From the NCBI RefSeq assembly GCF_030505615.1, contig NZ_CP129992.1:2728001-2792000 (forward strand): 64,000 bases of DNA, in the 5' to 3' direction. Below are positions 36,017 through 44,917 of the stretch, one piece after another. Within the stretch, counting starts at the first letter, position 1. Every line of letters starts with the position of its first letter. The translations under genes and the position numbers were made by a program. The stretch comes from Salinibaculum rarum. GTDB taxonomy: Archaea; Halobacteriota; Halobacteria; Halobacteriales; Haloarculaceae. Below the pieces are notes generated by a model, which worked only from the letters and a program-made list of their open reading frames with translations, did not search any database and was not told the origin of the DNA.

Positions 36017-36391
36017 ATGGCTGCTGACTCACTGTACGACCGACTCGGTCAGCGCGAGGGGATTCGGGCAGTCGTCGACGATTTCTACGATAGGCTGGTA
36101 GCCGACGAGCAACTGGGCGCGTTTTTCGAAGGCGCGGACATGGAGCAGCTACGGCGAACGCAGACCGACTTCCTGTGTGAGGCCGCTGGCGGACCGGAAA
36201 CCTACGACGCGGCGCCGGTTCGACAGGCGCACCTGGAGGTCCCGTTTACCCCCGAACACATCCAGCGTGCCGTCGAGTTGCTGTCCGAGAGTCTCGACCA
36301 CTACGACGTCCCCGCGGAAGATGCAGAACTCGTCGTCCAGGCGGTTGCCGAATACGAGGAAGAACTGCTGGCGCGTCCGGACGAGAAGTGA
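36017..36391 (+). CDS. Truncated hemoglobin (group I-like)
   Basis: 124 residues of the 2-over-2 truncated globin family. LYDRLGQREGIRAVVDDFYDRLVAD forms helices A-B with the B10 tyrosine (Tyr24); FFEGADMEQLRRTQTDFLCEAAGGP forms C-E; the proximal haem histidine is His72 in APVRQAHLEVPFT. Roles in the family are O2/NO binding. The ATG at 36017 is chosen; a TTG nine bases upstream is possible. Confidence 0.93.
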   Translation: MAADSLYDRLGQREGIRAVVDDFYDRLVADEQLGAFFEGADMEQLRRTQTDFLCEAAGGPETYDAAPVRQAHLEVPFTPEHIQRAVELLSESLDHYDVPAEDAELVVQAVAEYEEELLARPDEK

Positions 36392-36454
36392 CAGTCGGGA
36401 CTGCGACGGCACGTCTGGTCAATTAAAGCGAGTCGGAGAGAAGCCGTCCGCCGG

Positions 36455-36883
36455 TCAGTGCGAGCGGACGAGGTGGACGTCGTAGGCACCGTCAGCGGCG
36501 ACGGGACCAAACGGCGTCGTCAATCGGTCGTCCTCCGAGGTGTCGTCGGTGCCGACGAACAACACTGACGCGTCGACGTCTTTGGCGACCTGCTGAATTC
36601 TGTCCGAGATACCGCCGTCCAGAGACTGTGCGCTCGACTCGTCGAAGTTTCGCTCGGCGTCGTCGGTCGCTTCATCGATTTTCCGCTGGAGTTCCGTACT
36701 CGCCGTCTCGGCCGCAAAATCCTCGTCTGGCTGAATCCACTTGCGCCGCTCTGCGTAGGTCGCACCGGTCGGAACGAGGCTGACAGCGACTATCTCTTCA
36801 CCGAGTGCCTTGCCGTGTTCGACCGCGCGGGTCAGTGCTGCTTTGGCGACAGGCGAACCATCGAACGGAACGAGAAAGACCAT
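36455..36883 (-). CDS. Universal stress protein (UspA family), degenerate ATP loop
   Basis: 142 residues with the Usp fold: first strand MVFLVPFDGSPVAKAALTRAVEHG, later ASVLFVGTDDTSEDDRLTTPFG. In ATP-binding Usp proteins the last loop is GxRGxSG...GS; here the glycine/serine pattern is lost, so it may be a non-nucleotide-binding member. Divergent from cdc48. Confidence 0.85.
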   Translation of the reverse strand: MVFLVPFDGSPVAKAALTRAVEHGKALGEEIVAVSLVPTGATYAERRKWIQPDEDFAAETASTELQRKIDEATDDAERNFDESSAQSLDGGISDRIQQVAKDVDASVLFVGTDDTSEDDRLTTPFGPVAADGAYDVHLVRSH

Positions 36884-36904
36884 ATCTGGAGCGTACTGTG
36901 TGAA

Positions 36905-36917
36905 GCATAATCAAAGT
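36905..36917 (-). promoter_or_regulatory. Promoter element of uspA (shared 13-mer)
   Basis: The minus strand reads ACTTTGATTATGC and ends 22 bases before the uspA ATG, consistent with a BRE/TATA element of a leaderless transcript. The identical 13-mer occurs upstream of the CBS-domain gene at 41200-41212. Confidence 0.6.
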
Positions 36918-37043
36918 AACCGCACCGGAGAAACCCGCGGCCAGTCTCACGGACGGAGGCGGGTTGTGGTTCCCCTGACCAACCGCCGGTAGCAAAAAGC
37001 ATATCTCTCGGCATCCACGAGTGTCAACACATCCCAGTCTACT

Positions 37044-39272
37044 ATGAATGAAGTTCAACTGGAGGTGGCGAAGGCCTACCCCAACGACTCGGGTCGCGGT
37101 ATTGCCCGCCTCGACCCCGATACGCTGTTGCATCTCAAGCTGTCGCCCGGCGACATCATCGAAATAGAAGGCGCGGACGTGACTGCGGCGAAAGTCTGGC
37201 GCGCGGACCGGCAGGACTGGAACACCGACACGGTCCGCATCGACGGGTTCACCCGACAGAACGCCGACGTCGGCATCGGCGAGCGCGTCGAAATCCGGAA
37301 AGCCGAAGCCGAGAAGGCCGACAAACTCGTCCTCGCGCCCCCCGAGGAGGCCAGCGTCCAGTTTGGCTCCGACGCGGCTGGCATGGTCAAACGCCAGATT
37401 CTCAAGCGGCCGGTCGTCGAGCGCGACATCGTCCCGGTGATGAGTTCGACGAACCACCCGTTCATGCGCTCGCCCGGGCAGGCGATTCCGCTGATTGCCG
37501 TCGAGACCGAACCGGACGGGGTCTCCCTTATCACCGAAGACACCGAGGTCGAACTCCGCGAGGAGCCGATCAGTGGCTTCGAGAAGACCGGCGGCGGCAT
37601 CACGTACGAGGACATCGGCGGCCTGCAAAGCGAGATTCAGCGGGTCCGCGAGATGGTCGAGTTGCCGATGAAACACCCCCAGATTTTCAAGAAACTCGGC
37701 ATCGAGCCGCCACAGGGGGTGCTCCTTCACGGGCCGCCCGGGACCGGGAAGACGCTACTGGCGAAAGCCGTCGCCAACGAGACGTCTGCGAGTTTCTTCT
37801 CTATCGCCGGCCCCGAGATTATCTCGAAGTACTACGGCGAGTCCGAACAGCAGTTACGCGAGATATTCGAAGATGCAACCGAGGAGTCGCCCTCTATCAT
37901 CTTCATCGACGAACTCGACTCTATCGCGCCCAAACGGGAAGACGTGACCGGCGAAGTCGAACGCCGGGTCGTCGCCCAGTTGCTGACGATGATGGACGGG
38001 CTCGAATCCCGGGGACAAGTCATCGTCATCGGCGCGACCAACCGCGTCGATTCGGTCGACCCCGCACTCCGTCGGCCGGGCCGGTTCGACCGCGAAATCG
38101 AGATCGGGGTTCCGGACGAAGTCGGTCGCGAGGAGATTCTCCAGATTCACACCCGCGGGATGCCGCTCTCGGACGACGTGAACCTCTCGCGGCTGGCCAC
38201 CGAGACCCACGGCTTCGTCGGCGCTGACATCGAGAGTCTGACCAAGGAAGCGGCGATGAAGGCCTTGCGCCGGTATCTTCCAGAAATCGACTTAGACGAG
38301 GAGGACATCCCGCCGAGTCTCATCGACCGGATGATAATCAAGCGCGACGACTTCCGCGGCGCGCTCAACGAGGTGAGTCCATCGGCGATGCGGGAGGTCC
38401 TCGTAGAACTCCCGAAGGTCAACTGGGACCACGTCGGCGGCCTCGAACAGGCCAAAAAGGAGGTTCGCGAGTCCGTCGAGTGGCCGATGAACAGCCCCGA
38501 GAAGTTCGAGCGGATGGGCGTCACGCCACCCTCGGGTGTCCTTCTCTATGGACCCCCCGGGACCGGGAAGACGCTGATGGCAAAAGCCGTCGCCAACGAG
38601 ACCGACGCCAACTTCATCAGCGTGCGCGGACCGCAACTGCTCTCGAAGTGGGTTGGCGAGTCCGAGAAGGCCATCCGCCAGACGTTCCGGAAGGCCCGCC
38701 AGGTGGCACCGACGGTCATCTTCTTCGACGAACTCGACTCGCTGGCTCCGGGTCGGGGCGGCGGCGACAGCGGCTCAAACGTCTCCGAGCGGGTTGTCAA
38801 CCAGCTCCTGACCGAACTCGACGGTTTAGAGGAGATGGAGGACGTGATGGTCATCGCGGCGACCAACCGGCCGGACATGATAGACCCGGCACTCATCCGC
38901 TCGGGACGGTTCGACCGACTGGTGATGATTGGCGAACCCGGCACGGAAGGCCGCGAGCAGGTGCTGAAAATCCACACTGAGGATGTCCCCCTGACTGCAG
39001 ACGTGAGCCTTCGCGAACTCGCCGAAATCACGGAGGGGTACGTCGGGTCGGACTTAGAATCCATCGCCCGCGAGGCAGCCATCGAGGCCCTGCGCGAAGA
39101 CGAGGACGCAGACCAGGTCGAGATGCGTCACTTCCGGCAGGCGATGGAGAACGTCCGGCCGACTATCACCGACGACATCCGCGACTACTACGAGCAGATG
39201 GAGGAGGACTTCAAGGGCGGCGGTCCCGAGCCACAGCGCGGTCAGAGTGGCGGCCGGATCGGGTTCCAGTAG
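37044..39272 (+). CDS. cdc48: Cdc48/VCP-type AAA+ ATPase
   Basis: Hexameric unfoldase feeding the proteasome. 742 residues: N-terminal double-psi barrel and Vat-N like domain (about 1-185), D1 ATPase with Walker A GPPGTGKT (230-237) and Walker [14 protein letters not shown]2 with second GPPGTGKT (503-510) and [12 protein letters not shown]. Both arginine-finger segments ([26 protein letters not shown]) are present. C-terminus ends GGRIGFQ without the HbYX motif expected for a proteasome-docking tail. Single gene. Confidence 0.97.
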   Translation: MNEVQLEVAKAYPNDSGRGIARLDPDTLLHLKLSPGDIIEIEGADVTAAKVWRADRQDWNTDTVRIDGFTRQNADVGIGERVEIRKAEAEKADKLVLAPPEEASVQFGSDAAGMVKRQILKRPVVERDIVPVMSSTNHPFMRSPGQAIPLIAVETEPDGVSLITEDTEVELREEPISGFEKTGGGITYEDIGGLQSEIQRVREMVELPMKHPQIFKKLGIEPPQGVLLHGPPGTGKTLLAKAVANETSASFFSIAGPEIISKYYGESEQQLREIFEDATEESPSIIFIDELDSIAPKREDVTGEVERRVVAQLLTMMDGLESRGQVIVIGATNRVDSVDPALRRPGRFDREIEIGVPDEVGREEILQIHTRGMPLSDDVNLSRLATETHGFVGADIESLTKEAAMKALRRYLPEIDLDEEDIPPSLIDRMIIKRDDFRGALNEVSPSAMREVLVELPKVNWDHVGGLEQAKKEVRESVEWPMNSPEKFERMGVTPPSGVLLYGPPGTGKTLMAKAVANETDANFISVRGPQLLSKWVGESEKAIRQTFRKARQVAPTVIFFDELDSLAPGRGGGDSGSNVSERVVNQLLTELDGLEEMEDVMVIAATNRPDMIDPALIRSGRFDRLVMIGEPGTEGREQVLKIHTEDVPLTADVSLRELAEITEGYVGSDLESIAREAAIEALREDEDADQVEMRHFRQAMENVRPTITDDIRDYYEQMEEDFKGGGPEPQRGQSGGRIGFQ

Positions 39273-39278
39273 GAACCA

Positions 39279-39803
39279 CTAGAACGGACTCCGTTTCCGG
39301 AGGAACGTCCGGTTCCACCAGAGGAGGGCTCCACCACCGAGTACGGTCAGTCCTGAGCCAACAGCTACTGTAATTCCAAAAAGAATCTGACCGGAGTCCT
39401 GCCTTAGTCGGATATTATGTACGTCCAGCTGATAGGTGCTGTTCTGATAGCGGACATAGTTATGTCTGCTCGTGTCTGAGTTGAGTTGGAAGTCATCGGG
39501 ATGGGTGTCCGTCGCATAGGTGCCGCCGTTGGTGAGTGTCTTCAGAAAAATCGTTTGGGCCGGTGCGGAGAGGTTGCTGAATTGAAGGACCCGGAACGTC
39601 CGCTCAGAGGGGTAGGGAGTTTTTGTTGCGGTCGATTCCGTCACTTGGGAGGGAGGTTCTGTCTCGTTTAGCTCTGTCACTTCGTATCTATAATCGCCTT
39701 GGGGGAGCTCGCCATTGAGATTGGCAGCGGCGACGAAACACAGACCGCCAGAGACCACCAAGAGGAACGCGACAGCGTATTTCACGACGGTCCAGACAGC
39801 CAT
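39279..39803 (-). CDS. Haloarchaeal membrane protein with external domain
   Basis: 174 residues: an N-terminal helix (VVKYAVAFLLVVSGGLCFVAAA), about 110 outward-facing polar residues rich in Thr/Asn (RTFRVLQFSNLSAPAQTIFLKTL, SRHNYVRYQNSTYQLD), and a C-terminal helix (FGITVAVGSGLTVLGGGALLWWN) before a basic tail. Codon use is less GC-rich than neighbouring genes, which may mark lateral transfer or relaxed selection. Similar proteins occur in haloarchaea without assigned function. Confidence 0.7.
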   Translation of the reverse strand: MAVWTVVKYAVAFLLVVSGGLCFVAAANLNGELPQGDYRYEVTELNETEPPSQVTESTATKTPYPSERTFRVLQFSNLSAPAQTIFLKTLTNGGTYATDTHPDDFQLNSDTSRHNYVRYQNSTYQLDVHNIRLRQDSGQILFGITVAVGSGLTVLGGGALLWWNRTFLRKRSPF

Positions 39804-40024
39804 GTGTCACCGTCCTCTCGTTTCTGGTAAGTGTCTTCTCCCTCCCCCGGTGCCGGGCGCTCACACCGCCAGTTCAGTCTCCCGAATGGTTCGACCAGAA
39901 GGCAGTGAAAACAGACCACGCGGAGTATTCGATGACGCCGCCTCTGGAACGGTAGCGTCACTCGCACAAAATTGGTGGTAGTAGACCGGACGAACGGACC
40001 GGGACCGAGAGGAGAGTGCCTGCC

Positions 40025-41167
40025 CTATAGTTCGCCGAGTTTGCGCAGGAGCTGGCCGCGGTACTCCTCGTCGGCCTGGACGCCTTTCACTTCGAGGACG
40101 TTCCGTTCGAGTTTGTCAGTCGCGACGCGGAACGCAGTGTCGGCGCCGTAGCCTTCGCCGGAGCCAGCGGCCTGGCCCTTGTTGGTCCGCAGGCGAATCT
40201 GACACTGGATGAGCGGCGTGCCGCGGAGTTTCTCCTTGTGTTCGTGGAAGCGGACGTGTGCGTGCTGGACCTGCATGTCCTTGTACTTGCTCGCGACCGT
40301 CTCGATGCGGTCGCGAATCTCCTCGCGGGAGAGGGTCTCCAGGACGCTGATGTTGGTAATCTGGACGTCCATGTGCTCTTCTTCGGTGAACGTCAGCGCC
40401 CGGAGCACGTCCGTCTTGGTGACGACACCCGCGACGAGGCGGTCGTCGTCGTCCGGCGTGACCACGAGGCCGTCGTAGTTGTTGTCGAGCATCCGCTCGA
40501 CCGCATCGTGGACGGACTCGTCTTTCGTCGTCGTGGCCACCGGACTGCTCATCACGTCGTAGACTGGAATATCGAGAATGCGGTCGATGTCCCCGGCCCG
40601 GTCGCCGGTCGTGGCTTTGTCCATGTCCCGGACGACCACGTCGACGATGTCGTGGGTGGTCACCACGCCGGAAAGGTAGCCGTCACTGTTCAGGACGGGC
40701 AGCCGGGAGATGCCGTTCTCCCGGAACAGGTTGACGACCTGTCCGATGTTGGTGTCCTCGTTGACTGTGACAACGTCGGTCGTGTAGATTTCCTCGACAT
40801 CGAGCGCATCCAGATTCTCGAGGACGGCCGCCAGTATCTGGTCGCCGGAGATCGTCCCCCAGAGACTGCCGGCCTCGAAGACGGGAGCGATTTTGGACGC
40901 ACCCTCGACGAGGACGCGTGCGACCTCGCGCACGTCGTCTGTCCGTCCGACCTTCGGCGCAGACCCCATCAGCCCCCGCGCTTTGGCGTCGTCCTCGACG
41001 TGAGACTGGACGAGCTGGCGCTGCGTGATGACTCCCGCGTACTCGCCGTCCTCGGTAACCACAATCCCCCGGGGGTTGGTATCCTCGAATATAGCACGTA
41101 CTTTCCCGAGTCGTTCGTCGGCGTCAACCTCTGCGTAGTCGCTGGTAGCGATATCAGCAATATCCAT
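40025..41167 (-). CDS. Four-CBS-domain protein with C-terminal ribosome hibernation (HPF-like) domain
   Basis: 380 residues. Four CBS motifs in tandem (about residues 1-60, 65-125, 135-190 and 205-275), each with the ...GVVT(K/T).D or GVITQRQL ending, form two Bateman modules expected to bind adenine nucleotides. Residues of about 280-380 (MDVQITNISVLETLSREEIRDRIETVASKYKDMQ ... HVRFHEHKEKLRGTPLIQCQIRLRT ... ATDKLERNVLEVKG) follow the strand-helix pattern of HPF/RaiA hibernation factors. This suggests an energy-sensing ribosome-binding protein, an inference from architecture. Start 41167 follows a TATA-like 13-mer. Confidence 0.82.
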   Translation of the reverse strand: MDIADIATSDYAEVDADERLGKVRAIFEDTNPRGIVVTEDGEYAGVITQRQLVQSHVEDDAKARGLMGSAPKVGRTDDVREVARVLVEGASKIAPVFEAGSLWGTISGDQILAAVLENLDALDVEEIYTTDVVTVNEDTNIGQVVNLFRENGISRLPVLNSDGYLSGVVTTHDIVDVVVRDMDKATTGDRAGDIDRILDIPVYDVMSSPVATTTKDESVHDAVERMLDNNYDGLVVTPDDDDRLVAGVVTKTDVLRALTFTEEEHMDVQITNISVLETLSREEIRDRIETVASKYKDMQVQHAHVRFHEHKEKLRGTPLIQCQIRLRTNKGQAAGSGEGYGADTAFRVATDKLERNVLEVKGVQADEEYRGQLLRKLGEL

Positions 41168-41199
41168 CGTAAGTTCCCATCTTGAACGTTCGACGTGCG

Positions 41200-41212
41200 G
41201 CATAATCAAAGT
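41200..41212 (-). promoter_or_regulatory. Promoter element of the CBS/HPF-like gene (shared 13-mer)
   Basis: Minus strand ACTTTGATTATGC, identical to the 13-mer in front of uspA. It ends 33 bases before the ATG at 41167, so transcription would begin about 10 bases upstream of the start codon. Confidence 0.55.
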
Positions 41213-41277
41213 TGGTAAACGTTCTCATAGAAGTGAAAGCGCCGACAGGGACCCAATGGTTCAGAAGCGTTGGCCGG

Positions 41278-41901
41278 TCAGGGTCCGCGGCGGGTCAACA
41301 CGACGAGACTGCCGACCGAAAGCAGGAACGCGGCCGTCGCGAGCGGGTACTGTGCAGTCGAGATGGTCGTCGCGACCGAGCCGGCACCGAGCGAGCCCGC
41401 AAGCCCCGCCAGAAGCGGCGCAGTACAGCTAACGCAGGCAAACAGCCCGAGCAGTCCCGCAGCCGTCGTCTGTAGTGTCGCCTGAATCGCACTCGCTGCG
41501 AGCACTCCAAGCGTCGCGTAGCCGGCAAGCAGGAACGGGACGACGATGACGGTCAGCACCGACCCGGTGTAGACCATCGCTGGTCCCCAGCCGGGCAGGG
41601 CAAAGTGTACCGACACCCCCGATGGACCAGCGGGTGTCCCGAGCAGTCCCGCCGTCCACAGCAACAAGAGCGTGTAGCCGACACCGGCGGCAATCGCAAC
41701 CGGCCCGAAGTCGGTCAGGTGGTCGCGGACCAGCCACAGCGCGGTCAGGCTCGCAGTGACCCAGACGAGCGGGTACAGCACCTGCGACAGCGAGTGGACG
41801 ACCGGGTCGACGGCGAGCGTGTAGCCGACCACCATACCGACGAGTGTGGCGGCACCGACCCAGCGTCGCGGGAGCCTCGGTGCTGTGGCGTGGCCCGACA
41901 T
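41278..41901 (-). CDS. Membrane protein of the ba3 oxidase cluster
   Basis: 207 residues, about six membrane helices (WVGAATLVGMVVGYTLAV; VLYPLVWVTASLTALWLV; VAIAAGVGYTLLLLWTAGLL; VYTGSVLTVIVVPFLLAGY; a helix with GLFACVSCTAPLLAGLAG; a final ATAAFLLSVGSLVVL). The CVSC pair within a membrane segment resembles thiol/copper-handling membrane proteins such as DsbD/TlpA relatives. Starts 4 bases after the cbaC-like stop. Function in oxidase assembly or regulation is positional inference. Confidence 0.75.
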   Translation of the reverse strand: MSGHATAPRLPRRWVGAATLVGMVVGYTLAVDPVVHSLSQVLYPLVWVTASLTALWLVRDHLTDFGPVAIAAGVGYTLLLLWTAGLLGTPAGPSGVSVHFALPGWGPAMVYTGSVLTVIVVPFLLAGYATLGVLAASAIQATLQTTAAGLLGLFACVSCTAPLLAGLAGSLGAGSVATTISTAQYPLATAAFLLSVGSLVVLTRRGP

Positions 41902-41905
41902 GTGG

Positions 41906-42118
41906 TTACTGTGCAGCCTCGCTGTTAGAGCGGAACACGTCCAGGATGACACCCAGCGCGCTCAGCAGGCCAATCATGACCATGAGGTACGGTGTCATCG
42001 GCACTTCGAGGCCGATGAGCATCCCGAGGACGGTCCGGAGTTCGAAGCCGATAGCGCCCATCATCACCAGCCCGACGAGCATCCCGCCGCGGGTCTGGAT
42101 GAGCCAGGATTTACTCAT
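41906..42118 (-). CDS. cbaC: Small ba3-type oxidase subunit (CbaC-like)
   Basis: 70 residues with two membrane helices (GMLVGLVMMGAIGFELRTVLGMLIG and TPYLMVMIGLLSALGVILDVF). It follows subunit I with a 4-base overlap, the position of cbaC in the Natronomonas pharaonis cbaDBAC locus. Assignment relies on position, size and topology rather than a distinct motif. Confidence 0.75.
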   Translation of the reverse strand: MSKSWLIQTRGGMLVGLVMMGAIGFELRTVLGMLIGLEVPMTPYLMVMIGLLSALGVILDVFRSNSEAAQ

Positions 42119-43869
42119 TGTATCACCTCCGTAAGTGCGACAGCAGAGCCCTGCAGCCAGTCGAGAACCGGTGCGACCACGACCGGGTAGGCGTCACCAC
42201 CGGGGCCGAGGAGACCGCTGTCCTGAACAATCGCGCCGAGTGGCAGAGCATAGGCCAGCACGACGAGCAAGAGTGCGATGCCTGCCCAGAGTTTCATGTT
42301 GTCCAGCACGCGCGGGCTGTCAGACGGCCCGGAGAGTGCCGGCGGGAGCGACTGACTCAGGTCGGTCCGCTTTGGCGTATCCAGCGAGAGCAACAGGTTC
42401 GACAGGAACAGCAGCGTCGAGAGGAACAGCAGCGTTCCGCCGATGGCAATCTGGATACGGAGTTCGCCGATGGTCCCGAAGATAGTCGGGAAGTCGAAGG
42501 CCTCGTACTGGGGCTCGGCCGTCCGGCGAGGGACGCCGAAGAGCCCGGCGACGTGCATCGCGTTGGACATCAGCGCCATCCCACCGAACCACATCACGAC
42601 CTGTGCGAGTGCAATCGGTCGCGAGTAGATGCTGTGGTTGGTGAGCTGGGGCCACAGCCAGTAGGTGCCGGCCATAAAGGTCAGCGTCACCGCAGTCCCG
42701 ACGGTGAGGTGGAAGTGACCGGGCACCCACAGCGTGTTGTGCACGAGGTAGTTGATGTTCATCCCGGCGTTGACCATCCCGGAGAACCCGCCAGCGGCGA
42801 ACATCAGGCCAGCGAGTGCCATCCCGGTAAAGGCCGGGTCACGCCACGGCAGCGCGCGGAGCCAGCCGAAGTAGCCGGTGCCACCGCGCTGGCGCGCACC
42901 GTGCTCGACGCTCGCGACCACGGTGAAGGCAGTCAACAGACTCGGTAACAGCAGGAACATCGTGTTGGTCATCGCGATGAACTTGAAACTCTCCGCGATA
43001 CCGGGGTCGACGTACTGGTGGTGGATACCGACCGGCGTCGAGAGGATGACAAACAGCACAAAGACCACGCGTGCGAGCGGGTCACTGAACAGCCGTCCGC
43101 CGGCGATTTTCGGCAAGACAGTGTACCACAGCAGGTACGCCGGCAGCAGCCAGAAGTAGACAACCGGGTGGCCAAAGAACCAGAACAGCGTCCGGGTCAG
43201 CAGTGGGTTGACAGTCTCGATGATACCCAGCGACCACGGCAAGAGGAAAAACAGCACGGAGATGGCGACGCCGATGGTGGCGACGTACCACATAATCATC
43301 GTCGTCAGGACCATGAAGGCCTGCAGCGGAATCCGCTCGTCAGGGTTGTCCTTCTTCCAGGCGAGCCAGGTGCGGAACCAGTCAGCACCGGCCAGCCACG
43401 TCCCGATGATGAATATCACGAGACCGGCGTAGAAGGCGGGGTGAGCCTGCAGCGGCGCGTAGAACGTAAAGAGCACGTCCGCGCTCACGTTGATTTCACT
43501 GACGAATCCGAGGAGGATAGCCGCGCCGGTCATGACCGAGCCGATCGACATCAGCGCGAGCCACGCTTTCGTGACGGTGATGTTGACCGGCCCGCGGTCG
43601 AGACTCCGCGTTATCGCCCACTGGTAGAGCCCGACGAGGAAGAAAATCGTGAACACAATCGCCAGGAACACACCGTGGGCAGTCAGGACGGTGTAGTAAT
43701 CCGCCGAGTCGATGATGCGAAGCACATTGGTCCGGTGCAGTGCCTGAATAATACCAAGGAAGGCACCAATACCGAGCATGACGAATGCCACGAGGAAGGC
43801 CTGTCGTGTGATAGCGGCCTCCTCGGGGAACCGGTCTACGAACGTACTGTTGTCAGTTTCCGTACTCAT
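42115..43869 (-). CDS. cbaA: ba3-type (B-family) haem-copper oxidase subunit I
   Basis: 584 residues, 13 or so membrane helices. HGVFLAIVFTIFFLVG contains a low-spin haem histidine; GHPVVYFWLLPAYLLWYTVLPK carries the CuB His-Pro-Val..Tyr region characteristic of B-type oxidases; HHQYVDPG provides the two CuB histidines; WVPGHFHLTVGTAVTLTFMAGTYWLWP supplies the high- and low-spin haem histidines. Terminal electron acceptor of aerobic respiration. Overlaps cbaB by 4 bases. Confidence 0.96.
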   Translation of the reverse strand: MSTETDNSTFVDRFPEEAAITRQAFLVAFVMLGIGAFLGIIQALHRTNVLRIIDSADYYTVLTAHGVFLAIVFTIFFLVGLYQWAITRSLDRGPVNITVTKAWLALMSIGSVMTGAAILLGFVSEINVSADVLFTFYAPLQAHPAFYAGLVIFIIGTWLAGADWFRTWLAWKKDNPDERIPLQAFMVLTTMIMWYVATIGVAISVLFFLLPWSLGIIETVNPLLTRTLFWFFGHPVVYFWLLPAYLLWYTVLPKIAGGRLFSDPLARVVFVLFVILSTPVGIHHQYVDPGIAESFKFIAMTNTMFLLLPSLLTAFTVVASVEHGARQRGGTGYFGWLRALPWRDPAFTGMALAGLMFAAGGFSGMVNAGMNINYLVHNTLWVPGHFHLTVGTAVTLTFMAGTYWLWPQLTNHSIYSRPIALAQVVMWFGGMALMSNAMHVAGLFGVPRRTAEPQYEAFDFPTIFGTIGELRIQIAIGGTLLFLSTLLFLSNLLLSLDTPKRTDLSQSLPPALSGPSDSPRVLDNMKLWAGIALLLVVLAYALPLGAIVQDSGLLGPGGDAYPVVVAPVLDWLQGSAVALTEVIQ

Positions 43870-44375
43870 TGTTCACTTCCGTTGTATTCGTCTTGCGGGA
43901 CAACTTCCATCGTACCTGCCATGTTGTGGTGACCCTGTCCGCAGTACTCGTGACAGACGATACCGTACTTGCCCGGCTCTTCGGCTTTGACGGTAATCTC
44001 GGCCACTTCACCGGGGATGACCATCGTGTTCGCGTTCGTTCCGACCACGTTGAAGCCGTGAATCACGTCGATGGACGTGACATAGAAGTTGATGGTGCTG
44101 TTTGCCGGAACGGTAATCGGAGAGGCGGTTCCCGGCATGAAGGCGAACTGCTGGGCGACGATGTGAACGTCGTACTCGTTTTCACCGACCTGTTCGACGC
44201 CGGGGTCACCGAACTCCGGGTGCTCCGAGATATTGTTCGGATTGACGACGTCGCCGCTCTCGTCGACCATCGTGACACCAGCACCGACGGCACCGTAGGT
44301 GATCGTTGCGATGAAACCGACGATAAGCAGGAGTGCGATACCAAGCCAGATTTTTTCGTACCTGTGAATATGCAT
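43866..44375 (-). CDS. cbaB: ba3-type oxidase subunit II (CuA)
   Basis: 169 residues: one N-terminal membrane anchor (IWLGIALLLIVGFIATITYGAV) and an external cupredoxin domain. CuA ligands are in place: His106, Cys141, Glu143 (backbone), Cys145, His149 and Met152 in IVCHEYCGQGHHNMAGTM. Accepts electrons, probably from halocyanin, and passes them to CbaA. Starts 6 bases after the cbaD stop. Confidence 0.95.
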   Translation of the reverse strand: MHIHRYEKIWLGIALLLIVGFIATITYGAVGAGVTMVDESGDVVNPNNISEHPEFGDPGVEQVGENEYDVHIVAQQFAFMPGTASPITVPANSTINFYVTSIDVIHGFNVVGTNANTMVIPGEVAEITVKAEEPGKYGIVCHEYCGQGHHNMAGTMEVVPQDEYNGSEQ

Positions 44376-44381
44376 GAACTA

Positions 44382-44615
44382 TTACCCCACGACGACAAAC
44401 TCGTTTCCGAGGAATTCGACGAAATACATGAACACCCACATCAGAACGAGGATACCCAGATAAATTAGTATCAAGGCAAGTGTCCCCTTCGGGTCGTACT
44501 CCTCGTGGGACAGTTCCCGCTCGATGCCCTCCTGCATCGGCGGTGCCGACACGCTCTTTTCTACCTCGGCATCCTGCTCACTGCTTTCTGCCGGGACTGT
44601 TGTGCCACTACTCAT
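44382..44615 (-). CDS. cbaD: Small ba3 oxidase subunit (CbaD-like)
   Basis: 77 residues: polar, acidic N-terminal half and a single membrane helix (GTLALILIYLGILVLMWVFMYFVEFLG). First gene of the operon, in the position of cbaD in Natronomonas. The ATG at 44615 is supported by a TATA box (ATTATATG, 44641-44648) 26 bases upstream, giving a leaderless transcript. Confidence 0.8.
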   Translation of the reverse strand: MSSGTTVPAESSEQDAEVEKSVSAPPMQEGIERELSHEEYDPKGTLALILIYLGILVLMWVFMYFVEFLGNEFVVVG

Positions 44616-44640
44616 AATTGACCCTCTATGGCTGGGTATA

Positions 44641-44648
44641 CATATAAT
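44641..44648 (-). promoter_or_regulatory. TATA box of the cba operon
   Basis: Minus strand ATTATATG centred about 29 bases before the cbaD start codon, a canonical haloarchaeal leaderless spacing. The same 100-base spacer must also hold the divergent promoter for 44717. Confidence 0.6.
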
Positions 44649-44716
44649 CCTATGTCGTTCCCAGAGAGTTAGAATGGCCCGAAGCAATTTAGAAGTATGA
44701 TTCCTTATAGGGCCGT

Positions 44717-44914
44717 ATGGAAGTTACACCCAGACTGGTTGGACTGCTCTCGCTGACTGCCATCGTTCCAGCTGTCGTGTTCATCGTGCTCAACGCGGAG
44801 TGGCTTGCCGCGGTCACGCTCGTGAACGTTCTCATCATCGCCGCAAGCGTCGCCATCGCGATGTCTCCCCACGAGCACGACCACGACGGGGACGCACACG
44901 CGAACGGAGCCTGA
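44717..44914 (+). CDS. Small membrane protein with His-rich tail, ba3 cluster
   Basis: 65 residues: two membrane helices (LVGLLSLTAIVPAVVFIVL and AAVTLVNVLIIAASVAIAM) and a C-terminal tail PHEHDHDGDAHANGA with four histidines. Divergent from cbaD and 3 bases before the SafE-like gene. Similar mini-proteins accompany haloarchaeal ba3 loci. The tail suggests metal contact (inference). Confidence 0.7.
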   Translation: MEVTPRLVGLLSLTAIVPAVVFIVLNAEWLAAVTLVNVLIIAASVAIAMSPHEHDHDGDAHANGA

Positions 44915-44917
44915 CCG

